Positions 17,895-27,073 of a stretch of 64,000 nt of DNA are shown here, piece after piece. A model generated the notes under the pieces. It saw nothing but the letters and a program-made list of their open reading frames with translations. It ran no database searches and was not told where the DNA came from. Source of the DNA: Phycisphaeraceae bacterium. GTDB taxonomy: Bacteria > Planctomycetota > Phycisphaerae > Phycisphaerales > Phycisphaeraceae. A program made the translations under genes and the position numbers. Every line of letters starts with the position of its first letter. Positions within the stretch are counted from its first letter, which is position 1. Where the stretch lies: the NCBI GenBank assembly GCA_020849625.1, contig JADLFV010000109.1, forward strand, positions 1 through 64,000, given 5' to 3'.

Positions 17895-19271
17895 ATGCAA
17901 AGCGACCTGACCCGTCGGCAATTCCTGGCAAGATCCGCGGCGAGCGCGGCATTGGTCCTGACCGGCTTGCGAGGCCGCGCACGTGCCATGCAAAGCCCGG
18001 ATGGCCGGCGGCTCAACATCCTCTGGATCTTCGGCGACGACCTGGGGCCCGAACTGGGCTGCTACGGAAATCCGCTGGTGCACACGCCCCACATCGATCG
18101 CCTCGCGGCCGAGGGCGTGCGCTTCACCCGTGCCTTCACCACCGCGCCGGTCTGTTCCGCCAGCCGCTCCGCCATGGCCACCGGCATGTACCAGACCGCC
18201 ATCGGCGCTCACAACCATCGCAGCCATCGCGACGACGGCTATCGCCTGCCCGGCGGCATCATCACGGTGGCTGAGCACTTCGCTGCGGCCGGCTACTTCA
18301 CCTGCAACGACAAGGACACCGAACTGAGCGGCACCGGCAAGAACGACTACAACTTCCAGTGCGATCAGCCCTTCCTCGGCACCGACTGGCGCCAGCGGGC
18401 GGATGGTCAACCCTTCTACGGGCAGATCAACTTCCACCCGCCGCACCGCAAGTTCAAGCCCGATCCGCAACACCCGATCGATCCTGACCTGATTCAGCTT
18501 ACCCCGTATTACCCCGATGATCCGATCGCCCGCCAGGATTACGCGCTCTACCTCGAGCACGTGCAGAACCTCGACCACCTGGTCGGCCACGCCCTCGACC
18601 GTCTCGAAGCCGACGGCCTGGCGCAGAACACGGCGGTCTTCTTCATCGGTGACAACGGCCGGCCGCACTTCCGCGACAAGCAGTTTCTCTACGAGGGCGG
18701 TTTGCACGTGCCGCTGATCGTGCGCTGGCCCGAACGCATCGTCCCCGGTTCCGTGCGCGATGACCTGGTCAGCGCCATCGACATGACCGCCAGCAGCCTG
18801 GACATCGCTGGGCTCAACGTGCCTGACACCATGCACGGCCGCTCGCTGTTCGCACCCGATCGTCAGCCTCGCCGCTACATCTTCGGGGCTCGCGATCGCT
18901 GCGATGAAACCGTCGATCGCATCCGTTCCGTGCGCAACGATCGCTACAAGCTCATCCGCAACTACATGCCCGATCGTCCTTACATGCAGGACAACAGATA
19001 CAAGCAGCAGCAGTACCCCGACTGGGAACTGATCAAGCAGCTCAAGGCGGAGGGCAAGCTGACCCCGCAGCAGGCCTTGTTCGCTGCCGATTCCCGTCCG
19101 CCGCAGGAGTTGTACGACCTGCAGACCGATCCGCATGAGTTGCGCAACCTGGTGGATGACCCCCAGTATGCCCCGGTGTTGTGGGAGCTACAGACCGTCC
19201 TGGATGAATGGATCGAACAAACCCACGACCAGGGCGCGATACCTGAAGAATCAATGTCCGCGACGACGTAG
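17895..19271 (+). CDS. Tat-exported sulfatase (formylglycine-dependent, S1 family)
   Basis: The 458-residue enzyme begins with a twin-arginine signal (LTRRQFLARSAASAALVLTG). The catalytic domain shows D48/D49 in WIFGDDLG, formylglycine site C87 in CSASR (a C-x-A-x-R sulfatase), HNHRSHR downstream and FFIGDNGRPHFRDK. It belongs to a different S1 subfamily from its upstream partner, so the two probably act on different sulfate positions. The ATG follows the first sulfatase's stop after 1 nt. Its 3' end overlaps the convergent PEP-CTERM esterase gene by 21 bp. No sulfatase-maturase is in the window. Confidence 0.9.
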   Translation: MQSDLTRRQFLARSAASAALVLTGLRGRARAMQSPDGRRLNILWIFGDDLGPELGCYGNPLVHTPHIDRLAAEGVRFTRAFTTAPVCSASRSAMATGMYQTAIGAHNHRSHRDDGYRLPGGIITVAEHFAAAGYFTCNDKDTELSGTGKNDYNFQCDQPFLGTDWRQRADGQPFYGQINFHPPHRKFKPDPQHPIDPDLIQLTPYYPDDPIARQDYALYLEHVQNLDHLVGHALDRLEADGLAQNTAVFFIGDNGRPHFRDKQFLYEGGLHVPLIVRWPERIVPGSVRDDLVSAIDMTASSLDIAGLNVPDTMHGRSLFAPDRQPRRYIFGARDRCDETVDRIRSVRNDRYKLIRNYMPDRPYMQDNRYKQQQYPDWELIKQLKAEGKLTPQQALFAADSRPPQELYDLQTDPHELRNLVDDPQYAPVLWELQTVLDEWIEQTHDQGAIPEESMSATT

Positions 19272-20939
19272 CATCAGCACGCAACCAAGGCCGGCCAGCG
19301 CCAGGCAGCTCGGCTCGGGGATCGATATGCCCAGCGATGCCAGCGCCTGATCGAAGCTGAAATCTGTGGCCGCGCCGTAGCCCCAGTTGTCACCGATGAT
19401 CTGCAGGTCCGCCAGGTTCACGTTGCCGTCGCCGCTGAAGTCAGCCTGCGACCATGATGCGGATGCGGATTGCCAGTTGTCGCCGAGGATTTGCAGGTCC
19501 GCCAGGTTGACAAGCCCGTCACCGTTGGCGTCGCCGGCATGGATCACGGTGAGGCGGAAGTCATCCAGCGCCCCTTCCAAGGTGGTGCGGAAGAACTGGA
19601 AGCCGACGTTGCTGATGTTGGGCGTGCCCAGGTACGCCACGTTGGTGAGGACATTGATGCCGTTGACCACGAGGCTGACGGTGTCGGCCGCCGAGTTGTA
19701 GGTCAACTGCACATGGTTATAGCCATCGGCGTCGGGCGAGCCGGGGATGGCGGACTTGATCATCGTGTTGTCCGCGCCCGTGCCGCCTAGGGCGCCGAAC
19801 ACGGCAATCTCATCGGAGCGGGTGGTGTCCTGGCGCATCAGCAGCCATGTGTCACCGGCCGCATAACAGGAGCCGGCACTGTCGAGAAACCCGATGGCGA
19901 TCCAGTTGTCGATGCCATTGGAGTTAAAGGATTTGATGCGGGCTTCGATGGTCGCAACTTCGCCGGTGTTCATGTTCAGCGGCAGACTGGCGTAAGTGCT
20001 GAGGCTCGTGAGGTTGGTCGAATAGACGTAGCCGTCCGTGCCGGAGCCGTTCTGGCCCAGCAGGTAATCGCCGGTGCCGAGCCACAGTCCGCCACCTTCT
20101 TCGGTGTACGTGCCCGCCAGCGGATCGCCCGGATCGCGCGACGTGTTGCCGCCGGCATTATTGACCGCGAAGCTGTCGTAGTACTGACTGGACGGGGGAG
20201 GGAAAGGATTGTTGTTGGTGATGAACGTGTTGGCCATCAACTGGGCATAGGGCCCGTACTGATCCGTCTCCAGGTGCCAGGTGTCGCGGCGGATGTAAGG
20301 GCGGCTGTCCACCGCCACGCCGTAGTTGAAATCCAAGCCGATCTGCGTCTGCACGTCGCGCAACTGGTTGACCAGCACCTTGTGGGCCTCGGTGAGATTG
20401 TTGTTAATCCCGTAATCGATGATCGACATGCAGAAGTCGATTGGCGCGCTGAGGCCCAGGTCCTGCTGCAGCATGTCCAGCATGCCCAGATAGCGTCCGC
20501 GATAGGCGCTGACTTCGCCGGCGTAATCCGTGTCGGATTCGCCCTGGAACCAGAAAAATCCTCGGAAAACCGGGGTATCGCCGTTCTGAATCACCTGTGC
20601 GATGGTTTGCTGCAGCAGGCCGGTGCCCGAGGGATTGTAAAAGTCGTTGAGGTAGTTGATCTGTTTGCTGTAGCTGCCATCGCTGGCTTCCAACACCCAG
20701 TTGGCGATGGTCTCGCCGGGGTGGCGGGCGTGAACCAACTGCAGGTTCTGGTAGTACCCGCTGCCAGCCAGCACCGACAGGATGTTGGTGGCCCAGGGAT
20801 CGTACACGGCATTGGACTGGCCGCCGGCATAGAAGATATCGACGTTGGACGCCGTCGCCTGTGGTGCGGCGGCCAGCAGCATGAAGCACAAGCCGAACAT
20901 GAATGCCACAAAACGATACCCATACTGCGGTTGTTGCAT
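19251..20939 (-). CDS. SASA-type carbohydrate esterase with LamG-like, dockerin-like and PEP-CTERM regions
   Basis: A 562-residue multidomain surface protein. After the signal peptide (cleavage near ATASN) residues of about 30-255 form a sialate-O-acetylesterase/SGNH-like domain: GQSNA block I and FWFQGESD with the catalytic-type Gly-Glu-Ser. Next comes a LamG-like domain (DSFAVNNAGGNTSRDPGDPLAGT...) shared with the two downstream genes. Then two copies of G-D-G-x-V-N-L-A-D-L-Q-I-x-G-D-N-W (dockerin/calcium type) and the SIPEPSCLALAGLGCVLMLRRRGH sorting tail. Deacetylation next to two sulfatases fits a decorated-polysaccharide locus. GAGGATC precedes the ATG at 20939. Confidence 0.85.
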   Translation of the reverse strand: MQQPQYGYRFVAFMFGLCFMLLAAAPQATASNVDIFYAGGQSNAVYDPWATNILSVLAGSGYYQNLQLVHARHPGETIANWVLEASDGSYSKQINYLNDFYNPSGTGLLQQTIAQVIQNGDTPVFRGFFWFQGESDTDYAGEVSAYRGRYLGMLDMLQQDLGLSAPIDFCMSIIDYGINNNLTEAHKVLVNQLRDVQTQIGLDFNYGVAVDSRPYIRRDTWHLETDQYGPYAQLMANTFITNNNPFPPPSSQYYDSFAVNNAGGNTSRDPGDPLAGTYTEEGGGLWLGTGDYLLGQNGSGTDGYVYSTNLTSLSTYASLPLNMNTGEVATIEARIKSFNSNGIDNWIAIGFLDSAGSCYAAGDTWLLMRQDTTRSDEIAVFGALGGTGADNTMIKSAIPGSPDADGYNHVQLTYNSAADTVSLVVNGINVLTNVAYLGTPNISNVGFQFFRTTLEGALDDFRLTVIHAGDANGDGLVNLADLQILGDNWQSASASWSQADFSGDGNVNLADLQIIGDNWGYGAATDFSFDQALASLGISIPEPSCLALAGLGCVLMLRRRGH

Positions 20940-21010
20940 GTTGCGTGATCCTCGAATGCCCATCGGTCCCAACCCGTTACGGTTGGAGGTTGTAAATAGT
21001 TGAACAACGG

Positions 21011-21044
21011 TAAAGGCGGCCGGACCTTTCACCGTCCAGCCGCC
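21011..21044 (-). terminator. Terminator-like hairpin after LamG/PEP-CTERM gene
   Basis: GGCGGCCGGAC (21015-21025), 8-nt loop, GTCCAGCCGCC (21034-21044), 10 of 11 paired. On the minus strand the stem is followed by TTTA, a short U-tract. Confidence 0.6.
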
Positions 21045-21058
21045 GGTTCCATCACGAC

Positions 21059-21862
21059 TCAATCGTCATGTGCACCGCGGCGGAACACCAGCAATCCGCC
21101 CAGGGCAAATAAGGCCATCGCGGCCGGCTCGGGCGCCGGTGTCACGGTGACCTTGAAGTCATCCACCGCGCCTTCCACCGTGTTCCTGAAGTGCTGGAAA
21201 CCCACATGGGTGATGGTCGGTGTGCCGAGGTTCGCCACGTCAGACAGGAGCGTCTGGCCGTTGATGACCGCTGTGACCGTGTTGGCACCCGAATCGTAGG
21301 TAAGCAGCACCACGGTGTATCCATCGGCATCCGGCGATCCGGGTGTGGCGGTTTTGATCAAGGTGTTGCCGGCACTTGTTCCACCCAGTGCGCCCAGTAC
21401 GACGATTTCGTCCGTTCGCGTCGTGTCCTGGCGCACAATCATCCAGGTTTTACCGTTGGCGAGCAACGAACCCGAAGCGCTGGCATAGCCAATTGCGGTC
21501 CAGTTGTCGGTTCCAGCCGAGTTGAACGATTTAATGCGGGCTTCGACGGTCACCACATCGCCCGCGTTGAGGGATAGTGGCAGGGCCGCATAGAGTGACG
21601 TGCTGGTCGCACTGGTGGCATAGACATAGCCATCGGTGGTGGCGCCGACCTGGCCCAGATTGATGCCGGCGCTGGTGGCCCACGTGCCGCCGCCGATTTC
21701 CGTAATGGTGCCCGCCAGTGGATCACCCGGGTCGCGGGCGGTGTCACCACCGGCATTGTTCACGGCAAAACTGTCCTGATACACCACCGCGGCTTGAACT
21801 GCGGGTTGAACCCAGCAAGTCGCTGCGGCCACGATGACCGAAGTTAAAAGTTGCATTCTCAT
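21059..21862 (-). CDS. LamG-like PEP-CTERM protein without dockerin repeat
   Basis: The 267-residue protein has a signal peptide, one LamG/concanavalin-like domain and the tail PAPEPAAMALFALGGLLVFRRGAHDD. The domain is clearly paralogous to those of the two flanking genes: they share DSFAVNNAGGDTARDPGDPLAGT in shorter stretches, the T-D-G-Y-V-Y turn and the RQDTTRTDEI strand. It lacks the dockerin-like pair found in both neighbours. A GGAGATC site precedes the first ATG; a second ATG two codons on is possible. Probable surface carbohydrate-binding protein. Confidence 0.8.
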   Translation of the reverse strand: MRMQLLTSVIVAAATCWVQPAVQAAVVYQDSFAVNNAGGDTARDPGDPLAGTITEIGGGTWATSAGINLGQVGATTDGYVYATSATSTSLYAALPLSLNAGDVVTVEARIKSFNSAGTDNWTAIGYASASGSLLANGKTWMIVRQDTTRTDEIVVLGALGGTSAGNTLIKTATPGSPDADGYTVVLLTYDSGANTVTAVINGQTLLSDVANLGTPTITHVGFQHFRNTVEGAVDDFKVTVTPAPEPAAMALFALGGLLVFRRGAHDD

Positions 21863-21917
21863 CCTGCGATCTCCTCTCAGAAAAAGTAAGGACTCATATC
21901 ATTGAAACAGTTGTGAC

Positions 21918-22943
21918 TCACACAGTCGTCCGCCGGCGAACCAGCAGCAGGCTGCCGACACCCAGCACCGCCAGGCCGGCTGGCTCGGGGATGGCCAGAC
22001 CCGCCTGCTCCAAAGCCTGATCCAGGGCGAGGTCCGGACCGGCGCCGAAGCCCCAGTTGTCGCCGAGGATCTGAAGATCCGCCAGGTTCACCGTGCCATC
22101 GCCGGTGAAGTCAGCTTCAGCCCAGCCGGCGGTGGTGGACTGCCAGTTATCGCCGAGGATCTGCAGATCAGACAGGTTGACCAGCCCATCGCCATTGGCG
22201 TCACCTGGATGCAGGCTTGACATGACGGTGACTCGGAAATCATCCAGCGCACCCTCCACCGTGGTTCTGAAGAACTGGAAGCCGACGTGGCTGATGGTCG
22301 GTGTGCCGAGGTCCGCCACCTGGTCCAGAACGGTTTCGCCGTTGACCACGAGGGATACGGTGTTAGCGCCGGAGTCGTAAGTGAACTGCACCAGGTTGAA
22401 GCCGTCAGCGTCTGGAGTTCCCGGGATGGCGGATTTGATCAGTGTGTTGCCGGCCCCCGTGCCGCCCAGGGCGCCGAACACCGCGATCTCATCCGTGCGG
22501 GTGGTGTCCTGCCGCATCAGCAGCCAGGTTTTGCCGGCGGAGTAGCAGGAGTTGGCATTGTCCAGGAAGCCGATGGCGGTCCAGTTGTCAGTGCCGGCAT
22601 TGTTGAACGACATGATGCGGGCTTCAATCGTGGCCACATCGCCGGGATTCAGCGTCAGCGGCAGCGCCGCATACGTGTTCAGACTGGTGGTATTGGTGGA
22701 ATAGACATAGCCATCGGTGGTGGCTGCGACTTGCCCCAGCAGATAATCCCCGGTGCCTGCCCAGACGCCGCCGCCGACTTCCGTGGTGGTGCCCGCCAGT
22801 GGATCGCCCGGATCGCGAGCGGTGTCGCCGCCGGCGTTGTTGACGGCGAAACTGTCGATGTACACGTCGGCAGCATGCGCGGTCGATGCGAGACTCAGAG
22901 TAACCACAGTCGCAAATCCCAATACGGTGTGACGAACTTGCAT
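21918..22943 (-). CDS. LamG-like, dockerin-like PEP-CTERM protein
   Basis: This 341-residue protein is signal peptide, LamG-like domain, two dockerin-type repeats (GDANGDGLVNLSDLQILGDNW and a second copy) and AIPEPAGLAVLGVGSLLLVRRR. The LamG-like domain is nearly the same as that of the esterase at 19251-20939 minus the esterase module, so the two differ by gain or loss of one domain. GGAGATC is in front of the ATG. It is the first of three consecutive PEP-CTERM genes on the minus strand. Confidence 0.85.
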   Translation of the reverse strand: MQVRHTVLGFATVVTLSLASTAHAADVYIDSFAVNNAGGDTARDPGDPLAGTTTEVGGGVWAGTGDYLLGQVAATTDGYVYSTNTTSLNTYAALPLTLNPGDVATIEARIMSFNNAGTDNWTAIGFLDNANSCYSAGKTWLLMRQDTTRTDEIAVFGALGGTGAGNTLIKSAIPGTPDADGFNLVQFTYDSGANTVSLVVNGETVLDQVADLGTPTISHVGFQFFRTTVEGALDDFRVTVMSSLHPGDANGDGLVNLSDLQILGDNWQSTTAGWAEADFTGDGTVNLADLQILGDNWGFGAGPDLALDQALEQAGLAIPEPAGLAVLGVGSLLLVRRRTTV

Positions 22944-23026
22944 GGCATGATCTCCTCAAAACGGTGTTGCAAGTGATGGAACCTGTGAACGCTGCGAGGG
23001 GTTGACGGGGTTGTCAGGGCAGTGCG

Positions 23027-23788
23027 TTAACCCAAATCCTCCAGTTCTTTTCGCACTTCCAGCGGTAACGACAGCGGGAAACGCTCGCTGGGCTCGCCTT
23101 CACGCTGACGCAGATCGAAATCAGCCAGCGCCTCTTTTTGACTGATGCGGATGTGCCGGCTCATCCAGAACCGGGCGCTTTCCGCTTTCTTCTTTTTTAG
23201 TTCCCTCAGAATTCGACTGTGATAGAGATATGTGCCGCAGATGAACCACAACGCATACTTGTGATAGCGCGACATGCAGAGAATCTGCGTCAGCACCCGC
23301 GATCGCTCGACTTCATGCACGATCTTCTGATTGCTGGTGGCACAGAGAATGACCATGTGAAACGCCAGGTCCACGGATAAAGCTTCCTCGATCATTTCCT
23401 TGCTGAGGGTGGCCTGGCCGCTCTCGCGGAACTTCACCGCGATCTGGCGCAGCCGCTGGCACATCCGCTCCATCAGCTCCAGTTCCTTGGGCTTGATGCG
23501 GTCGATGGCCAGCAGAATGGCGTGGTTCTCCAGGGCTTCGCGATACTCGTACAATTCGATGATCTGGCGACGGGAGGGTGTCCGCACGATGGTTCCCACG
23601 CGGGGCACCTGTTCCAGAAGGCCTTCAACTTCCAGCCGTCGGATGGCCTCCCGCACGGGGGTTTTGCTGATGCCCATCTCATTGGCCACGGAGATTTCCG
23701 ACAGCCGCGTTCCGGCCGGCAGGTTTCCCGACAAAAGACGGCTGCGGATGTGTGCGTAGGCTTGATCTCTTAAAGGAGTTTGCGTCAT
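23027..23788 (-). CDS. GntR-family transcriptional regulator, FadR/FCD subgroup
   Basis: The 253-residue regulator has an N-terminal winged helix (PLRDQAYAHIRSRLLSGNLPAGTRLSE and the recognition helix ISKTPVREAIRRLEVEGLL) and a C-terminal all-helical FCD ligand domain. The FCD metal-binding histidines are only partly recognisable (FHMVILCATSN, HSRILREL). It lies between the PEP-CTERM/esterase/sulfatase genes and the pseudopilin gene and is the obvious candidate regulator of this locus, responding to a sugar acid or similar; that is inference. It is 31 bp downstream of the pseudopilin gene and probably in its transcript. Confidence 0.9.
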   Translation of the reverse strand: MTQTPLRDQAYAHIRSRLLSGNLPAGTRLSEISVANEMGISKTPVREAIRRLEVEGLLEQVPRVGTIVRTPSRRQIIELYEYREALENHAILLAIDRIKPKELELMERMCQRLRQIAVKFRESGQATLSKEMIEEALSVDLAFHMVILCATSNQKIVHEVERSRVLTQILCMSRYHKYALWFICGTYLYHSRILRELKKKKAESARFWMSRHIRISQKEALADFDLRQREGEPSERFPLSLPLEVRKELEDLG

Positions 23789-23819
23789 GGATGAACTTCT
23801 ATCTTCACGGAAACATTAG

Positions 23820-24641
23820 TCAAGGTGACCACGGTAGCAGGATGCGGTCTGTGCGACCCGGCATCAGCATGTCGAGCAGCCGATCGTCATTGCCGGCCAA
23901 GTTAGAAACGCTGCCATCCACGAAGGCGAAATTTCCCGAGCTTTGCGCCCTGCGGTCAAGCGGTGTGACCAGGTCGATGTAGTAGGTGGCTGCGAAGGTA
24001 CCGGGATCGGTGAAAAACTTGCGATCCACGAAGGTGTACCCCTGCAGGGCCTTGATGTGATTGACTTTGGTGCGACTGAGGGCGTCATAAACAAGATGGT
24101 CACCCAGCATCACGCGCATCTTGTGACCTTCGTAGGTCCAGATGTCCTGCGATTTGGTCCAGCGTTGCTCCTCGTATGCCCCGTTCTTATAGCTGGACCA
24201 TCGCCCGGGGATCATGTCGAAATCCACATACACGTTTTTACCTGCATTGGCGGGAATGGCCGCCGGAGAACGATCCCAAAATGGAAGCAGACCGCAGCGG
24301 TAATAGTTGGCGTCCACGTAGTACTTCATCAGTAGGCGCACATCCTCGGGCCGATTTCGCAAGGCGACCGCGTCGGAGTAGAGCCCGCTGAACCCGGGTA
24401 ACTCGCTGAGACTCAGCGTCAACCGCCCCTCATCCACTTCATAGGCCAGCATCCCGGCAGCGACCTGGCGCTGATTTGTCATACAGACTGCTTCATTCGC
24501 CGCTTCCTTTGCTTTACTCAGGGCGGGCAGAAGAATGGCGATCAGCAGCGCAATGATGCTGATGACCACCAGCAACTCAATCAGCGTGAAACCTTGGGAC
24601 TGCTTGTCGGTTGGCACATAACTACTCACGTGCGGTTGCAT
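23820..24641 (-). CDS. Type II pseudopilin-like protein (prepilin N-terminal methylation domain)
   Basis: The 273-residue protein begins with a charged leader and QGFTLIELLVVISIIALLIAI, the prepilin-peptidase site (G before F) and pilin helix. The C-terminal head ends with GNFAFVDGSVSNL, the H/D-G-S/H motif of planctomycete DUF1559-like prepilins. The ATG at 24641 has AGGAGTCCTCGC in front; a further-upstream ATG has none. Such proteins are abundant in Planctomycetes and often sit by sugar-degradation loci; the exact role (pseudopilus or surface sorting) is unknown. Confidence 0.85.
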   Translation of the reverse strand: MQPHVSSYVPTDKQSQGFTLIELLVVISIIALLIAILLPALSKAKEAANEAVCMTNQRQVAAGMLAYEVDEGRLTLSLSELPGFSGLYSDAVALRNRPEDVRLLMKYYVDANYYRCGLLPFWDRSPAAIPANAGKNVYVDFDMIPGRWSSYKNGAYEEQRWTKSQDIWTYEGHKMRVMLGDHLVYDALSRTKVNHIKALQGYTFVDRKFFTDPGTFAATYYIDLVTPLDRRAQSSGNFAFVDGSVSNLAGNDDRLLDMLMPGRTDRILLPWSP

Positions 24642-25109
24642 GCGAGGACTCCTGTTGGTGGTGTGCACATCGTGAGCATGTCGATGCGAGAGAGCCAAAG
24701 GCGAAGCTGGTCATCCGGTTGCTGATCGCTTTACCGCTAAACATGCTGGCATTCTTGTGGAGTATCACTGGAATATCAGTTTAATGCTGGAGCCATTACC
24801 AGTCAATACAAGTTAACAAGTCGGTGTGAAAATTTTATTAGCTATGCAATATCAGTATTTTACAATTTTTTGTAATCGATGAGTGAGGTCTTGATGTTGC
24901 CAATAGCGGTATGGGTATACTGGGTCTGCTCCTCCTGATTGCACGCCTGGTCAGGAATCGCAGTCAGAATCAGACTGCAACACTTCTGGTAGCAGTGAGC
25001 TGGAGCCTGAGCCAGCTAAGATCAGTTGCTCAATTGGCGACCCTTGGTGCTGCTGCACGAATATGGCATCGGAACATCAGCAAATGCTGATTCCCGCGGG
25101 ACGGGCGTA
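24642..25109. other. Gene-free stretch, partly AT-rich
   Basis: No supported coding frame. The part 24760-24900 is strongly AT-rich and probably holds the promoter of the pseudopilin-regulator operon. The rest is unremarkable up to the tRNA-Ala remnant. Confidence 0.5.
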
Positions 25110-25156
25110 TCGAAGTGGGCCAACCGGAATTGAAGCGGTGACCTCCTGCTTGCAAA
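25110..25156 (-). repeat. Degenerate copy of tRNA-Ala 3' half (candidate attachment site)
   Basis: Aligns with 44949-44996 at 44 of 48 columns (three mismatches, one gap) and shares an uninterrupted 21-nt block around CCTCCTGCTTGCAAA. It spans the anticodon loop through the 3' end of tRNA-Ala(TGC) plus 6 nt of flank. The 5' half of the tRNA is missing, so it is not a functional tRNA. Direct orientation relative to the intact gene. Confidence 0.75.
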
Positions 25157-25237
25157 ACGCCTCCATGGTGCAGTTTTGAGCCAATATCGCTGTTTTTCGT
25201 TGCATAGTCAACGCTGTTTTGCATCGATTGCGGTCAA

Positions 25238-25256
25238 TTGCGCGGTAATTACCGCA
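25238..25256. repeat. Palindrome TTGCGCGGTAATTACCGCA
   Basis: Core matches the palindrome 5' of the truncated integrase at 44859-44881. Both lie 75-95 bp inside the two tRNA-Ala-derived repeats. Confidence 0.6.
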
Positions 25257-25346
25257 TTTTCAGTTGCAAGTGGATCGAACTTACACTGCTTTCAATATGT
25301 GTTTGGTCAAGTCCCAGTTATGCTGGAAATTCGTGAAGGGGTTTGG

Positions 25347-25490
25347 CTTGAGCAGGGCCCGTTCGCCGAAGGCGGGGGCATCACCTTGGTACGACGACGC
25401 TCCTCCTCGAAGAGGCGCTCGAGCAGGTTGGTGGTGCGGATGGCTTGGCGATGGCCCAACGGGAAGCGCAGGTGGATACGCATGCCAAGC
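25347..25490 (-). pseudogene. IS256-family (Mutator) transposase remnant
   Basis: About 45 residues are recognisable on the minus strand: LRFPLGHRQAIRTTNLLERL, then EEERRRTKVMP and, after a frameshift, AFGERALLK. This is the conserved region near the C-terminus of IS256-type transposases (R-T-T-N-x-x-E-R-L-F-x-E-x-R-R-R-T-K). Catalytic acids and both ends are gone. The surrounding 25.2-25.8 kb has no intact gene. Confidence 0.7.
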
Positions 25491-25851
25491 TCCGCGGCGC
25501 CACCCTTGAATCGGTCCGGCACAGCATCGTGGGGGAGACGCAACCGGCAGGATGCCATAAACACCAATAGCGAAAGAGCCTGTGGGGCCAAGCCGAGATG
25601 CAGTAGGGGTAATTCTGCAAAACGAAGCCAAAACGAAGGCATGCTCGTCGCCTCAAGCTGGCGAAAACGGCACTCAACTGAACTGAACATGAACTACCAG
25701 GGCGGTGATGTCTTTGCCGCCAGGTATCGCAAGACAGGCGGCGACAGCCGGGTCGGCCTCTACACGAAAGTCATAGGTGATAGCTCATGGCCCGACACAG
25801 CAACAGTCAGTTGATCCAATGCAGCCACTGGTCCCCCCCGCCCCCGGAAGG
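25491..25851. other. No supported gene; decayed DNA at putative island edge
   Basis: Frames here are short and unlike known families. At 25841-25850 is a CCCCCGGAAG copy which, with the shorter CTTCCGGGG at 25872-25880, could form a hairpin at the end of the next gene. Confidence 0.4.
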
Positions 25852-26871
25852 TCAAAACCAGGGATGGCATACTTCCGGGGTGTGCGCGATCAGCAAGTAC
25901 CGCAACCCGGTCAGTCTGGGAGTGTGTGCCTGAAGGCCTGCTCGCTGGGTCCGAAACTCACCCACATCACGATCGAACGTGCAGAGCCAGTGCGACATGG
26001 CACAGATGGAGCGGATCAAAGGGTTGCGAATGTCGGAATCGAGGAAGTCGCGGCGAAAGGCTTCCTTCAGGCCGGCGATCACGTGGGACAGCAGGTCGCC
26101 GTCCAGCGTATGCCATTGATGATCGCGCAGATCAGGGATGTTGAAGGCTCCCGCGCCGACGCTGTAGATGAGTTTGCCGGTGCCGGCATCACCGTGGACG
26201 TAATCGGGCGGGATGTCGTGGCGAGTATCGAACAGGTGAATGCCGAACCAGTAATAGTCGCCGAAGTGCGCATCGCCGGGGTCGAGTTTCTGGATAGTGA
26301 AGTAGATATTGAACTGGCTGCCGTGGATCCTGCGATCGAAACCGGGCTTGATGTTGGGATCGTCGTGAACGAGCTTGGCGTTCAGATGGAACTTAAGTGC
26401 TCTGACCTCTGAGAGCCAGGGGACACGTTTGGCCCATTCACCTCCGGGGGCGGCGATGTTCTGTTCCACCAGCAGATGGGCCCAGGGTTGGCCGGTCTTG
26501 CGATAGACGCCGCCATATTCATGGTCACCGTTGACCGCCAGTTCCAGCTTGTAGTCAGCAACCGCGGTCGGGCCCAGGATCACGTGCTTCATCGGATCGG
26601 CCCACTGGTACATGTCGTCGTCCAGCGGCTGACGATCGGCATCGGCGAGCGTGGTTTTGCTGTTCCACTGGGCCAAGGACCAGAGCAGAGGGGCGCGAGT
26701 TGCCCCGGGGAATATCAACGCACCTTGTACCTCGCCCCCGGCGGGTTTTTTGACCTGCACGCCGCGCTGGAAGGAAGGATCGGGGATCAACTGGACATCG
26801 CCCGGCGCCGGTGCGGCGAAGCTGCAGGCCACTATTGCGAACACCTGGCCGATCAACGTGGCGTGATTCAT
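25852..26871 (-). CDS. Secreted protein of unknown function
   Basis: A 339-residue protein with a signal peptide (MNHATLIGQVFAIVACSFAA, cleavage near APAPG). The mature part is rich in aromatic residues and Asp/His: WAHLLVEQNI, FNIYFTIQKLD, YYWFGIHLFD, QWHTLDGDLL. It reads like a planctomycete family of secreted beta-sandwich proteins, but I cannot name it or find catalytic residues. It is transcribed away from the TPR-like gene. Its stop lies in the region of CTTCCGGGG repeats. Confidence 0.65.
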   Translation of the reverse strand: MNHATLIGQVFAIVACSFAAPAPGDVQLIPDPSFQRGVQVKKPAGGEVQGALIFPGATRAPLLWSLAQWNSKTTLADADRQPLDDDMYQWADPMKHVILGPTAVADYKLELAVNGDHEYGGVYRKTGQPWAHLLVEQNIAAPGGEWAKRVPWLSEVRALKFHLNAKLVHDDPNIKPGFDRRIHGSQFNIYFTIQKLDPGDAHFGDYYWFGIHLFDTRHDIPPDYVHGDAGTGKLIYSVGAGAFNIPDLRDHQWHTLDGDLLSHVIAGLKEAFRRDFLDSDIRNPLIRSICAMSHWLCTFDRDVGEFRTQRAGLQAHTPRLTGLRYLLIAHTPEVCHPWF

Positions 26872-27073
26872 GAGAGAACCGCTTCCAATCAGGATGGTGT
26901 TGTCATGCTTATCGTGGATTTTGCTTGGGGCATCAAACTGCCGCCTTGGCAGGGATGAGGGGGCTGCTGGAAATTGTCAGATAGGAGAAGGCGAATATTG
27001 CTCGACACGCCCGATGCCGCCCGATAAAATGGACAGGCAAGTCCGACTCGAACCTGATCCATGGGGGTGGCAC

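Noticed and set aside
24642-25109. Small genes in the AT-rich gap
   Set aside because: Frames are short, lack ribosome sites and resemble no family.
25110-25156. A second tRNA-Ala gene
   Set aside because: Only the 3' half is present, with changes in the T-arm and no 5' acceptor or D-arm, so it cannot fold as a tRNA. Kept as a candidate attachment-site relic.
25807-25854. Readthrough of the TGA ending the secreted protein at 25852
   Set aside because: Only 14 further codons, mostly from a CTTCCGGGGG-type G run, before another TGA; no convincing protein or suitable hairpin.
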